DNA of 64,000 nucleotides from Melioribacter sp. (lineage in GTDB: Bacteria; Bacteroidota; Ignavibacteria; Ignavibacteriales; Melioribacteraceae): contig JAHEZQ010000015.1 of the NCBI GenBank assembly GCA_023250955.1, positions 24,215 through 88,214 on the forward strand, written 5' to 3'. A program made the translations under genes and the position numbers. The notes beneath the pieces were generated by a model, which worked only from the letters and a program-made list of their open reading frames with translations, did no database searches and was not told the origin of the DNA. Each line of letters opens with the position of its first letter. Within the stretch, counting starts at the first letter, position 1. Of the stretch, positions 46,612-56,122 are shown in pieces.

Positions 46612-48111
46612 TTATCTTGGTATATCAATACCAACGAGCCGTGAATTACCTTTACCATCAACAACCTTCAGAAGAATTGCATCGCCTTTCTTATTATCAT
46701 AGATTGCTTTTAATTCAGAGACTGAATTTATTTCTTTTTTATCAACTGAAACTATGACAGCTCCCGCTCCCAATCCTTGATTAAATGCTTTTCCATAATT
46801 TTTAACACTAGTGATGAGAAGACCGCTTTTAACTTTATATTCTTCACGTTCATCACTTGTTAAATTTCTAACCGAAAGACCGATATTGTCAAATGACATT
46901 TCTTTTGCGTCAACATCTTTTCCTTTTTTGAGTTTATTTGATGCAGTAACTGTCTTTGTTTCTTCACCATCGCGCGCTTTCAAAGTTACATCACGTTCTA
47001 TCTGCTTTCCTTCACGGAAGATTGTTAACTTAACTACAGTTCCTGCTCTCTTTGATGCAACATAAGATTGCAACTCATTTGCTTGGTTAGTTTCTTTTTG
47101 ATCAACTTTAAGAATTATATCACCTTCTTTTACATCAGCCTTGGAAGCAGCACCGCCTTCAACTATATTTTGTACTAAAACACCACGCGGTTCGCCTAAA
47201 CCGACTGCTTTCGCAGTAGCTGCGTCAACTTCATTAATTTCAACTCCAATATATCCGCGACTTACTTTTCCATTTGCGATCAAATCATTTGCAACCGACT
47301 TAGCAAGGTTAATGGGAATTGCAAATCCATAACCAATATATGTTTGTGACATTCCATTAGTTGCAATAGCAGAATTAATTCCTACTACAGCTCCATTCAA
47401 ATCAACTAATGCGCCGCCGCTGTTACCCGGATTTATTGCTGCATCGGTTTGAATATAATCTTCAACTGCGTAACGATCGGAATTAATATTTATATTTCTA
47501 CTTGTCGCACTTATAATTCCAGCAGTCACAGTTGAAGCCAAAGATAATGGATTTCCTATAGCCATTACCCACTGACCAACTTTAATTTTTTCTGAATCAC
47601 CTAAATATGCGGCTGGTAAATTTTTTGCATCAACTTTAATTACCGCAAGGTCTGTTAGCGGATCGGTTCCTATAACAGTTGCAGTCAATTCTCTTTTATC
47701 ATGCAGCTTTACTGTAACTTCTTTTGCTTCCTCAACAACATGATTATTTGTTAGTATATATCCATCTTCAGAAATGATTATACCGCTACCACCGCCCTGT
47801 TGTTCTTGCGGTTGATTATTATCGCCAAATGGTAATTGAAAAAAGAAATGCGGATTGTTTGAATTTAATTTAACTGAGGATACAACAGTAATTTGTACGA
47901 TAGATGGAGTAACTTTTTCTGCAACTTGGATAAAGGCATTATTGAATGCAGAGGCATCGGCATTTAATTGTTCTACCGGTGGTTTATCAGCACCAATCTT
48001 TACATCGCCATAACTTGGGCGAACCCAACCGAATCCGGACACAAGTACAGCGCCGAAAACAATGCCAATCAGAATAAGTGAGGCAGTACCAATAAGATTT
48101 TTTTTACGCAT
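46612..48111 (-). CDS. DegP/HtrA-type periplasmic serine protease
   Basis: A 499-residue S1C protease for envelope protein quality control. An N-terminal membrane/signal segment spans about 5-28. The catalytic triad is visible: His124 (LTNNHVVE), Asp154 (TDLAVIKVD) and Ser231 (NPGNSGGAL). Two PDZ domains follow (about 285-380 and 410-495). The signal may be uncleaved, leaving it anchored like DegS, but two PDZ domains favour a DegP/DegQ role. AGGAGG lies at good spacing before its ATG, and a terminator follows. Confidence 0.94.
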   Translation of the reverse strand: MRKKNLIGTASLILIGIVFGAVLVSGFGWVRPSYGDVKIGADKPPVEQLNADASAFNNAFIQVAEKVTPSIVQITVVSSVKLNSNNPHFFFQLPFGDNNQPQEQQGGGSGIIISEDGYILTNNHVVEEAKEVTVKLHDKRELTATVIGTDPLTDLAVIKVDAKNLPAAYLGDSEKIKVGQWVMAIGNPLSLASTVTAGIISATSRNININSDRYAVEDYIQTDAAINPGNSGGALVDLNGAVVGINSAIATNGMSQTYIGYGFAIPINLAKSVANDLIANGKVSRGYIGVEINEVDAATAKAVGLGEPRGVLVQNIVEGGAASKADVKEGDIILKVDQKETNQANELQSYVASKRAGTVVKLTIFREGKQIERDVTLKARDGEETKTVTASNKLKKGKDVDAKEMSFDNIGLSVRNLTSDEREEYKVKSGLLITSVKNYGKAFNQGLGAGAVIVSVDKKEINSVSELKAIYDNKKGDAILLKVVDGKGNSRLVGIDIPR

Positions 48112-48132
48112 ATATATTTTTCCTCCTAATAT

Positions 48133-48870
48133 TTAATTCAGATTGAAAGCTTTTAATCCCTTGAACTCGTGCAACTGATACATCAAAAATTTTTCAAGCA
48201 TTATCATGATTAGATCTAGATCTTTTTCTGAATATTTAATGTTATTTCTTTTGCTGTTTAGACATATCAGTAATTCAAAAAGTTCCTCAGTAAAATTAAA
48301 ATTTGTTAATCTATCTGCACGACATTCGGCACATATTAGTCCGGTTTCATAATTGTAAGATGCTTGATCACCTAATTGAATCTTCTTTCCGCAAACATTA
48401 CAATGTTCAATTTGGAATTCATAACCGATCTCTTTTAAAAAAAAGAAAAAATATTTTACAAATAATAGCTGCGGATTCTCATCTGAACTATCAAGTAATG
48501 TTAAAATTCGGACTGTCCCGTCAAAGAGTTTAATGTTATGTTCATTCTCGGATGTCATTGTTGTTAGCAGTTCAATTATTGCTGTTGCATATTTTAATTT
48601 TTGATAATCGTCTTTTATATGAGAGAAATGTTTGATCAGATCAACTTCACTTATAAGCTGAACCTCTCTCGCATCTTTTTTATAGAGCACAAGTTGCAAA
48701 AGATTAATGGTATCTACCATAGAACCAATTTTAGACTTAGAAGAGCGCGCTCCTTTAATTATTCCGGATATTTTTCCAAAGTCTTTTGAGTAAAATAATG
48801 CAATACGACTGCTGTCACCAAAATTTATTTTACGCAGTACAATTGCTTCTGTTTTAATTATCTCAGACAT
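48133..48870 (-). CDS. recO: DNA repair protein RecO
   Basis: Mediates RecA loading on SSB-coated DNA with RecF and RecR. The 245-residue protein starts SEIIKTEAIVLRKINFGDS with an N-terminal OB fold. A helical domain and a zinc site follow, with Cys pairs in CNVCGKK and CAEC. ATG 48868-48870 is chosen because the conserved N-terminus begins there. It overlaps the mtnA stop by eight bases, and 21 bases separate it from htrA. Confidence 0.93.
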   Translation of the reverse strand: MSEIIKTEAIVLRKINFGDSSRIALFYSKDFGKISGIIKGARSSKSKIGSMVDTINLLQLVLYKKDAREVQLISEVDLIKHFSHIKDDYQKLKYATAIIELLTTMTSENEHNIKLFDGTVRILTLLDSSDENPQLLFVKYFFFFLKEIGYEFQIEHCNVCGKKIQLGDQASYNYETGLICAECRADRLTNFNFTEELFELLICLNSKRNNIKYSEKDLDLIMIMLEKFLMYQLHEFKGLKAFNLN

Positions 48871-49876
48871 TTTTGAAATCAAATGGTGGATTATGAATAG
48901 ATTTTTCGGTGATGATTGCAGTAATCAATTTATTAGGTGTAATATCAAATGCCGGAGTGTAGGCCGGATATTCTTCTTTTGTAATTTGTTTACCATCGAA
49001 AAAATTCAGTTCGTGCTTGTTTCGTAATTCTATTTTGATCTCCTTACCGCTTTTACAATTTTTATCAATAGTTGTAGTTGGGGCCGCAATATAGAAGGGG
49101 ATTTTATGGTAATGACATAGCACTGCAAGATTGTACGTCCCGATTTTGTTGGCAGTATCTCCGTTAACAGCAATTCTATCTGCACCGGTGATAACCAAGT
49201 CAATTTTATTTTGCTGCATTAGAAAAGCAGAAGTTGAATCCGTGTTGATAGAAAATGGAATTCCAAGTTTATTTAATTCCCATGCAGTCAAACGAGATCC
49301 TTGTAAAAGTGGACGTGTTTCATCTACATGAACATGCTCTATCAATCCTTTTTCAAAAGCATTACGGATTACATTCAGCGCTGTCCCATCCCCACTCGTT
49401 GCTAATGCACCTGCATTGCAGTGAGTTAGTACTCGACTTTTTTTAGAAAATATTTTCAAGCCATTATTTGCTATCCCATCGCACAGATCAATATCATTTT
49501 GATGAATAGAAACAGCTTTTGAAATCAGTAGATTATAAATGTCAGTCTCATTTTTTTTCTCATCAAATACTTTTTTAATTTCATTAAGAGCAAAAAAAAG
49601 ATTTACTGCGGTTGGTCTTGTAGAAGCTAATCTATGATATGCTTTTTCAAAAACATCAGAATATTTTTCTTTGGAAATTTTCTTTAAGGAAAGTGCTAAT
49701 CCATAAGCAGCAGTAACACCAATTGCAGGCGCACCGCGAACTTCTAACCGCTCTATTGCAATAGCAATCCTTTCATAATCATCTGTAATAATAAATTCTT
49801 CAAACAGAGGTAGTCGTGTTTGATTAATGATGTGAAGTTGTTCATTCTTAAATTCAATTGCAGGTTGAGTTTTCAT
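48863..49876 (-). CDS. mtnA: S-methyl-5-thioribose-1-phosphate isomerase
   Basis: Isomerises methylthioribose-1-P to methylthioribulose-1-P in methionine salvage. The 337-residue protein shows the substrate-site segment RLEVRGAPAIGVTAAYG, the catalytic Cys in LTHCNAGALAT and catalytic Asp in GADRIAVNGDTANKIGT. ATG 49874-49876 is one base after the kinase stop; the frame extends to a TTG at 49909 that I reject. It is co-transcribed with a PfkB kinase. EIF2B-like ribose-1,5-bisphosphate isomerases are the nearest alternative, but the motifs favour MtnA. Confidence 0.92.
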   Translation of the reverse strand: MKTQPAIEFKNEQLHIINQTRLPLFEEFIITDDYERIAIAIERLEVRGAPAIGVTAAYGLALSLKKISKEKYSDVFEKAYHRLASTRPTAVNLFFALNEIKKVFDEKKNETDIYNLLISKAVSIHQNDIDLCDGIANNGLKIFSKKSRVLTHCNAGALATSGDGTALNVIRNAFEKGLIEHVHVDETRPLLQGSRLTAWELNKLGIPFSINTDSTSAFLMQQNKIDLVITGADRIAVNGDTANKIGTYNLAVLCHYHKIPFYIAAPTTTIDKNCKSGKEIKIELRNKHELNFFDGKQITKEEYPAYTPAFDITPNKLITAIITEKSIHNPPFDFKNV

Positions 49877-49877
49877 C

Positions 49878-50786
49878 TTAGCTAAAACTTGATAACTCTC
49901 TGAACTCAATAAAGCGATTTCTTATTTCTAATGGACTTAGATTTTCCAAACCTTTAGTGCTAAATTTTTCCACACAGAAAGATGCCATTATACTTCCATA
50001 TACAACAGCACGTTTTAAGTTATCAAAAGAAAAATCTCTGTTCTTATGGAGATAACCAGTAAATCCTCCCGCAAAGGCATCGCCAGCACCGGTTGGATCA
50101 AAGATATTTTCCATCGGGTAAGCAGGTGCTGAGAAAACTGTTTCCGCTCCAAACAAAAGTGCACCGTGTTCACCTTTTTTAATAATCAAATATTCCGGAC
50201 CCATTTTAGAAATTTTGTGAGCGGCCTTTATCAAATTCGGTTCGTTTGATAGAAGTCTTGCTTCTGAATCATTGATAATCAAAACATTAACTCGTTTTAA
50301 AACTTTCAGTAGATCCTCCATTGCACCATTTATCCAAAAATTCATTGTATCACAAACAACAAACTTTGGATTTTGTAACTGATCTAAAACACTTAGCTGA
50401 AGTTTAGGTGCAATATTACCAAGAATTATATAACTGCTCTTCTTACTTTTATCAGGTAATTGCGGATTGAATTTTTCAAAAACATTTAAGTGAGTGTATA
50501 ATGAATCGCGTACATTTAGATCGTAATGATATTTACATCCGTATCGAAAAGTTTTAGCACCTTCAACGATTTCCAATCCTTCAAGATCTACATTATGATC
50601 TTCCAGCATTTTCATATGTTCTTTCGGAAAATCATCGCCAACAATCCCAACTATTTCGATTGGTCCGGTAAAATAACTTGCTGCTAATGATATATAAGTT
50701 GTTGAACCGCCAAGTGCATTTTGTACTTTATCAAAAGGTGTTTCGATATCATCAAGCCCGATTGAACCAACGATTAATAGTCCCAA
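49878..50786 (-). CDS. PfkB-family sugar or nucleoside kinase
   Basis: A 302-residue ribokinase-fold kinase. The N-terminal substrate motif is NALGGSTTYISLAASYF (about 27-43), and the C-terminal catalytic motif DPTGAGDAFAGGF with its base Asp is at about 236-248. Family members phosphorylate ribose, adenosine, fructose phosphates and related sugars. Its stop is followed one base later by mtnA, which suggests it supplies a phosphorylated substrate in the same pathway, possibly 5-methylthioribose. The start is TTG 50784-50786 with GAGGA upstream. The substrate remains unknown. Confidence 0.87.
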   Translation of the reverse strand: MGLLIVGSIGLDDIETPFDKVQNALGGSTTYISLAASYFTGPIEIVGIVGDDFPKEHMKMLEDHNVDLEGLEIVEGAKTFRYGCKYHYDLNVRDSLYTHLNVFEKFNPQLPDKSKKSSYIILGNIAPKLQLSVLDQLQNPKFVVCDTMNFWINGAMEDLLKVLKRVNVLIINDSEARLLSNEPNLIKAAHKISKMGPEYLIIKKGEHGALLFGAETVFSAPAYPMENIFDPTGAGDAFAGGFTGYLHKNRDFSFDNLKRAVVYGSIMASFCVEKFSTKGLENLSPLEIRNRFIEFRELSSFS

Positions 50787-50857
50787 TGTTTCCTCAAATG
50801 ATTATAAGATTTTTCCTATCAGAAATATAAAGAATTAGATGCGATTTATTCGAATTA

Positions 50858-51316
50858 CTAAAGATGAATTTCTACAAACTTTAAGAAACTTTTCTGGTTA
50901 GTAAAATACTCATAGATTATTTCAACAGATTGTCTCTGACCCGGCCATGCAAGTAACTTAATTGCTTCTTCTTTTTTTACCCATTTAAATTCTGAATGCT
51001 CATCCGATATGATTACTTTTTGGTTCTCTTCAACTAAAACAGCAAAAACCGGTATCATAACAATTACATCTCTTTCTGGTGAATAGAACGAGTTAATATT
51101 TGGAACCACCCAAAATTTTATTGGAGTTAAACCTGTTTCTTCATTTATTTCTCTTAATGCTGTTTGGTGTGCATCTTCATTTTCAATTGAACCGGTAACC
51201 ATTTGCCATAGGTCTGGATATTTTTCATGCGAAGCTCTTTTTAAAAGTAAAAACTCTAAATCATTTTCAACTTTTCGGAAAATATGTACTTCAATTAACG
51301 ATGATGTTACATTCAT
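50858..51316 (-). CDS. Nudix hydrolase (NudB-like)
   Basis: A 152-residue Nudix enzyme that hydrolyses nucleoside diphosphate-linked substrates. The Nudix box is TGSIENEDAHQTALREI followed by NEETGL, beginning with Thr rather than Gly as in NudB-type enzymes. NudB removes pyrophosphate from dihydroneopterin triphosphate or dATP. The rest of the ~150-residue fold, including FRKVENDLEFLLLKR, looks complete. The substrate remains to be fixed. Confidence 0.87.
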   Translation of the reverse strand: MNVTSSLIEVHIFRKVENDLEFLLLKRASHEKYPDLWQMVTGSIENEDAHQTALREINEETGLTPIKFWVVPNINSFYSPERDVIVMIPVFAVLVEENQKVIISDEHSEFKWVKKEEAIKLLAWPGQRQSVEIIYEYFTNQKSFLKFVEIHL

Positions 51317-51361
51317 ATTTTTTTCATCATTTACTAAAAGCTAACTGCCAATAGCTTAATC

Positions 51362-54300
51362 TTAAAAATATGCTCTCGCTTCTGCCCTCATTGTTTGAAT
51401 CACTCTGCTTGTACCTTGTAGTCTAGCATCGTAGCTCATTGAAGTTTGAATAAAGCCTGATAAACGGTAATCAAAAAAGACTCTCCAAAAATAATTCTTT
51501 CCAATTACATTTCCCCTGGTAATCTCGTAAGGAATATTAAAATTATTTGAATTAGAAGTAAGTTCGGTTCGTTCAGCTTCAACTCGTAACCGTCCTATGT
51601 TTTCAAAAGAAAAATTTATTCTGAGGGTTATTGAATTTTGATCAACAATAGTAGGTGTTTTGGGAAAATCATCTTGACTTCTGCCAGTCGCTATCTTAAA
51701 ACCAACTTCAATATCTCTGGCTGGTCTGTATGAAAAGTCGGATGTAAGATCATTCCTTGTAACAGTTCTTGCACGGTTTGAAGTAGGAGGAGAAATTAGA
51801 TTATCGTCTTGATTAATGAACTCGGTTTGATTATTAATCTCTTCGATCATTCTAAATCGAATTCGTAATCCTCTTTCACGAAAATATCCGCGTTCAATTC
51901 CACCGCTAAATTGATTTAACGATTTCCTTTGCAGAAATCTAAATCGGAATGACAATTCACTGCTGTTCTGAAAAAGATTTATATCATGCTGGAAGAGTTG
52001 CGTACCACGGATAGTTGTTGAATCATTTAGGAAGTGTGAAAGATTCATCAGATATATTTTTTTTGTATCCGGCTCTTTGCTGTTCTCCTCAATCCGCCAT
52101 GAAGTTTCAGTTGCTACTGACTTCAATACACTTGTAAAAAGATTATTTTCACTAAACATTCGTGAAAAATCAATTCGTAAACGTGCGTTTGCTTTTAAAT
52201 CCATAACAGGGAACAATTTATCAGTGGGGACTGTAACTAAAATAAAATCACCTTCGTAAGAAGTAATTTGAAATTCATTTTCTTCAGGTATTCCATTATT
52301 GTTCAGATCGCCAAGATAGATGTAGTTGCCTGTTCCTTTAGGTACGCGTAAAAATACTTTTTCAAACTTAGCAGATTGTTCTGTAGCGGCCTGATAATAA
52401 ATATCCCCTTGGACTAAACCATTCCATAAATTCAACCTACTCTGTGAAAGTAGTAAAACTGTTTCGTTATCAGAAAATCCTTGTCTTCTAAAATCTTCAG
52501 TATATTTTTTATCTCTGAACGTAACTGAAAGCGATGTTGTGAATTCTTTCAGACCTTTATAATTCAACTGGTAGTTTTGCGCAATCGCATTCGATTGTTT
52601 GGTCATTTGTCCAGATAGAGGAAACGATTCCTCCCTAAATGAATAACTGATTCTTCCGTCTAATCCAGATATTCCAAGCATTTCTAGAGATGGTGCCACT
52701 TCTGAATATTTTAGACTTGTTATGAGGAGACTATCTTTGCTAGAATTTGTTTCCTTCTTGTCTTCAGCTAAAAAATCAATCCCCGTTTTAAAAATACCAA
52801 AAGAATAAAATGCTTTTCCGTTTTGCCTAAACCAACTTGAATTGATTGTGCTATTTTTTGAATTGACGTAATCTACTTCGTAATTCAATTCATACAACTT
52901 AGGTTCTGCTATTTTTAATCCGGAGAATATTCTATCTGACGAGAATTGATCTCCTTGCTTTAAAAAACCATACTTTGTGTTCAAAGAAATATTTTGGGAA
53001 GGTAAATAATTTAAAACTGCTTCTCTTAAAGTCTGATCTTGTGATAACTGTGATGGCAGATTATAATAGCGGTTAAATTCAACTTCATCAATTCTATCAA
53101 GTGAAGTAAACCGGCTCTGGATAAATCTATCCTTAAAACTCAGTCCAACTTTTCCCAAAGATAAACCTCCTACCGTTATTTCCCTGGGAATTACATCAAT
53201 CATTATTTTTCTAGCATAACCGAAATTATCGTTATCATCAAGTGTTGAAAATTTATTTTTGTCCCAACTGCTTCCCGAAAGATCTATATCAATCTTAATC
53301 CCTTCAATAATATTTGCTGATAATGAAAGATTACCAAGTTGTTTTAGTTGTGGTAGAGGTAGAAATATGATCGGTAAATAAGAACCATTGTTCTTTCCGA
53401 CAAATTTATAATTGCCTAAACTTTCTTTTAAATAATCTCCGCTTCCATCGCCTACATAAGTGAACGAAACATTATAAATGGAAGAAATATTTCCGGGTGC
53501 ATATTTATAGTACGAAAACTGCAGTGCAGATATTAGAGTATCAACTTTAGAATAAACTCCTTGAACTTTTCCTGTTGAATCCGGTAATGCTAAACTTACT
53601 CCGGATCGCGCTGCATTATAACGATTATCACCAGCGGATCTTAAAATATTTAGATCATCTTCGGTAAATGAAAAATCAATTGGACTGTCCTCATCATCAC
53701 CTTCTCTAAAATAACCAATCCCTACTTTTAGATTATCATTCAATAGTTTAGTGGAAAAATCAGCACCAAAAAAATTTCTGCGGTAGTTTTGATCTGTGTA
53801 TTCAAAATCAACTGATATTCTACTCACTGATGTAATTAAACGTTTGGGAGTAAAAGTTATTTCAGCGTTGGAATAATCAATTATATAGTCATTGTTTTCA
53901 CCGCGTTTAAGTTGCACACCATCTAAATATATTTTTTCGCTTCCAGCAATAATTATGATTGCCCTTTCATTATTAATTCCGTTCAAACGATATGGGCCTT
54001 GATTACCATCAGAACCGTTAAATTGATTTGTATTAAATTTCCCACGTGATGCAGCAATTGCTACAGTACCCTTAGTGTCACCAAATAATAACTCGCCTTT
54101 TAAACCCTGAAGTTTTCTGGTTATCTGTGAAAATTCATTATCGCGTAGATTTAATTCATAATCTCCAAATGTTCCTACTGCATTTTTATGACGGAGCTCT
54201 ATAAAAACTTTATCGAGTTCATCAAGTTTTTCTGTATTGCCTTCGGGTTGAATCGGAGTGTTTTCATCTGTTAAAGCAGCGACTAAATCTATTTCATCAG

Positions 54301-54820
54301 AAAGTTTTCCTGAAAGTTGTAATCGTAATCCGCTATTTAATGTAAAATCTCTATTTGTCCCAATTGTAAATCCTCTTACAATAGCTCCGCTCTTTTGCAT
54401 ATTACTGCCAAAAATAGTTTCGCTTGTAAAAGGAATTTCTCTTTTTGTTACTCGAATTGTATCTAAATTTTTATCATCATATCGAACACTTAAACTTCTT
54501 CGTTTGTATTCTTTATTCAGATTTAGCTTAATGGTTTGGTAAGAGATAAAAATTGTATCCAGTAATGAGTATCTAGAATTTTCGGTTAATGCAATTGTTC
54601 CCTTCGAATAATCAATTTTGTAATCTGATGTTGTTAGTATACGAGAAGAAATTCTTATCTTTTCTGTTGATGGAAGAATATTTAGTGATCGTATTCTGTA
54701 AGTATTGTTTATGTTAATAAGAAGAGTGTCGGTAGTAAAAGAAGTTGTAGAAAATCCTTGCGCACATATCTGCGAAGCAAAAAAATAAATAAAAAGAAAA
54801 AGGATTAGATTTTTTTTCAA
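51362..54820 (-). CDS. very large outer-membrane beta-barrel protein
   Basis: A 1152-residue exported protein that I cannot assign to a characterised family. The signal peptide ends at ICAQ (residue 20). A beta-rich N-terminal region precedes the block GSEKIYLDGVQLKRGENNDY, then IDYSNAEITF (about 290-325), a motif seen in large Bacteroidota surface proteins such as SprA-like proteins. The remaining ~800 residues are alternating strands ending in Phe (ARAYF), as outer-membrane barrels do. The best in-frame start is TTG 54818-54820, without a clear Shine-Dalgarno. An out-of-frame ATG 13 bases upstream would join if one A of an A8 run were lost. Confidence 0.72.
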   Translation of the reverse strand: MKKNLILFLFIYFFASQICAQGFSTTSFTTDTLLININNTYRIRSLNILPSTEKIRISSRILTTSDYKIDYSKGTIALTENSRYSLLDTIFISYQTIKLNLNKEYKRRSLSVRYDDKNLDTIRVTKREIPFTSETIFGSNMQKSGAIVRGFTIGTNRDFTLNSGLRLQLSGKLSDEIDLVAALTDENTPIQPEGNTEKLDELDKVFIELRHKNAVGTFGDYELNLRDNEFSQITRKLQGLKGELLFGDTKGTVAIAASRGKFNTNQFNGSDGNQGPYRLNGINNERAIIIIAGSEKIYLDGVQLKRGENNDYIIDYSNAEITFTPKRLITSVSRISVDFEYTDQNYRRNFFGADFSTKLLNDNLKVGIGYFREGDDEDSPIDFSFTEDDLNILRSAGDNRYNAARSGVSLALPDSTGKVQGVYSKVDTLISALQFSYYKYAPGNISSIYNVSFTYVGDGSGDYLKESLGNYKFVGKNNGSYLPIIFLPLPQLKQLGNLSLSANIIEGIKIDIDLSGSSWDKNKFSTLDDNDNFGYARKIMIDVIPREITVGGLSLGKVGLSFKDRFIQSRFTSLDRIDEVEFNRYYNLPSQLSQDQTLREAVLNYLPSQNISLNTKYGFLKQGDQFSSDRIFSGLKIAEPKLYELNYEVDYVNSKNSTINSSWFRQNGKAFYSFGIFKTGIDFLAEDKKETNSSKDSLLITSLKYSEVAPSLEMLGISGLDGRISYSFREESFPLSGQMTKQSNAIAQNYQLNYKGLKEFTTSLSVTFRDKKYTEDFRRQGFSDNETVLLLSQSRLNLWNGLVQGDIYYQAATEQSAKFEKVFLRVPKGTGNYIYLGDLNNNGIPEENEFQITSYEGDFILVTVPTDKLFPVMDLKANARLRIDFSRMFSENNLFTSVLKSVATETSWRIEENSKEPDTKKIYLMNLSHFLNDSTTIRGTQLFQHDINLFQNSSELSFRFRFLQRKSLNQFSGGIERGYFRERGLRIRFRMIEEINNQTEFINQDDNLISPPTSNRARTVTRNDLTSDFSYRPARDIEVGFKIATGRSQDDFPKTPTIVDQNSITLRINFSFENIGRLRVEAERTELTSNSNNFNIPYEITRGNVIGKNYFWRVFFDYRLSGFIQTSMSYDARLQGTSRVIQTMRAEARAYF

Positions 54821-54890
54821 GAGTTTGTTTCATTTAATTCTGTGAAATAAATCTAAACCTATACTCCTTCTAATTCAAGATGATTTGAAA

Positions 54891-56117
54891 TTACTCGTAC
54901 CGAAGAGCTTCTATTGGATCAAGATTAGAAGCTTTCATTGCAGGATAAACACCGAATACAACTCCAACAAAAGTTGTTACAAGCAGACCAATAAGTATCC
55001 ATTCGATAGGCAAGACGATTGAGACACCTAATTGTAATGCAACCATATTCCCGCCAAGAACACCAAAAAATATTCCGATAGAGCCTCCGAACCAGCTAAG
55101 AGACACTGCTTCCACTACAAATTGAGTTAATATTGTTCTTTTTCTTGCACCAATCGCTTTTCTAATTCCTATTTCACGCGTTCGCTCTGTTACACTAACT
55201 AACATGATGTTCATAATACCTACACCAGCAGCAAGTAAAGCAATAAACGCTATAACAGCAGCGCCAAGTTTAAAATATTTTGTTAAATCATTAAATTGTT
55301 GAATCAATTGTTCATTCGTAATAAGCTCAAAATCGTTTTCCTGTCCGCTTTCAACTTTACGAATTTTCCTTAAAGCGCCAATCACTTCATCCATTGTTTT
55401 ATCAATCATACTTTTATCTGGAGCCATGACTATGAAGGATGAACTTCTTTCAGAACCAAAACATTTTTCAAATGTCTTAAGCGGAATAACTACAAAGTTA
55501 TCTTGTGATTGACCGAATATTGATCCGCGTTTTTCAAAAACACCCGCAACTTCAAAATTAAAATTATCAACTTTGATTTGTTGACCAACCGGAGGAATAC
55601 TCTTAAATAATTTCGCAACTATATCAGTACCGATAACCGCAGTAGGTCGCGCATAATCATAATCCGATACTGATAAATTTCTTCCTTCTCCAATTTTCAA
55701 ATCATTTGTAATAAATAGATCCTGATTGACACCAACAACCGGAACATCAGGATTAGTTTTTTCACCATTATATTTAATTGTTCTTCCGCCTCTGCTAATT
55801 TGAATTCCAATTGCTACAGGAAGTTGAGTAAACTCTTTTAATTTTTCGCCTTCTTCTATAGTTAGATTTTTACGGTTATGATTTCTTCCTCTATCGTGTG
55901 GACCAATTTGAAGTGCTGGCCACTTTGAAACGATAAAATTATTAGTTCCAATGGAGTTAAAAATATCTTCAAAGCTTTGTTGAATTGCACTTATTGCTGT
56001 CATTACTATAATGATTGAGAACAAACCGACAGCAATTCCAAGCAAAGTTAAAAATGATCTTAGCTTATTTGCTAATATAGAACTAAATGCGAGTTTAATG
56101 CTTTCAAAAATTTGCAT
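54891..56117 (-). CDS. MacB-like ABC transporter permease, type A
   Basis: A 408-residue FtsX/MacB permease without an ATPase domain. Layout: an N-terminal helix (NKLRSFLTLLGIAVGLFSIII), a periplasmic MacB_PCD domain of about 220 residues, and three C-terminal helices. The motif VSVTERTREIGIRKAIGA precedes a C-terminal LDPIEALRYE. It is the last gene of the locus and lies five bases after the type B permease at 56123. It is clearly related to the type A proteins at 57450 and 58771. Confidence 0.88.
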   Translation of the reverse strand: MQIFESIKLAFSSILANKLRSFLTLLGIAVGLFSIIIVMTAISAIQQSFEDIFNSIGTNNFIVSKWPALQIGPHDRGRNHNRKNLTIEEGEKLKEFTQLPVAIGIQISRGGRTIKYNGEKTNPDVPVVGVNQDLFITNDLKIGEGRNLSVSDYDYARPTAVIGTDIVAKLFKSIPPVGQQIKVDNFNFEVAGVFEKRGSIFGQSQDNFVVIPLKTFEKCFGSERSSSFIVMAPDKSMIDKTMDEVIGALRKIRKVESGQENDFELITNEQLIQQFNDLTKYFKLGAAVIAFIALLAAGVGIMNIMLVSVTERTREIGIRKAIGARKRTILTQFVVEAVSLSWFGGSIGIFFGVLGGNMVALQLGVSIVLPIEWILIGLLVTTFVGVVFGVYPAMKASNLDPIEALRYE

Positions 56118-56122
56118 ATCAA

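Noticed and set aside
49878..49909. Upstream-extended start of mtnA at a TTG in the kinase gene
   Set aside because: The conserved N-terminus begins at ATG 49876, and the extension simply reads through the end of the kinase gene.
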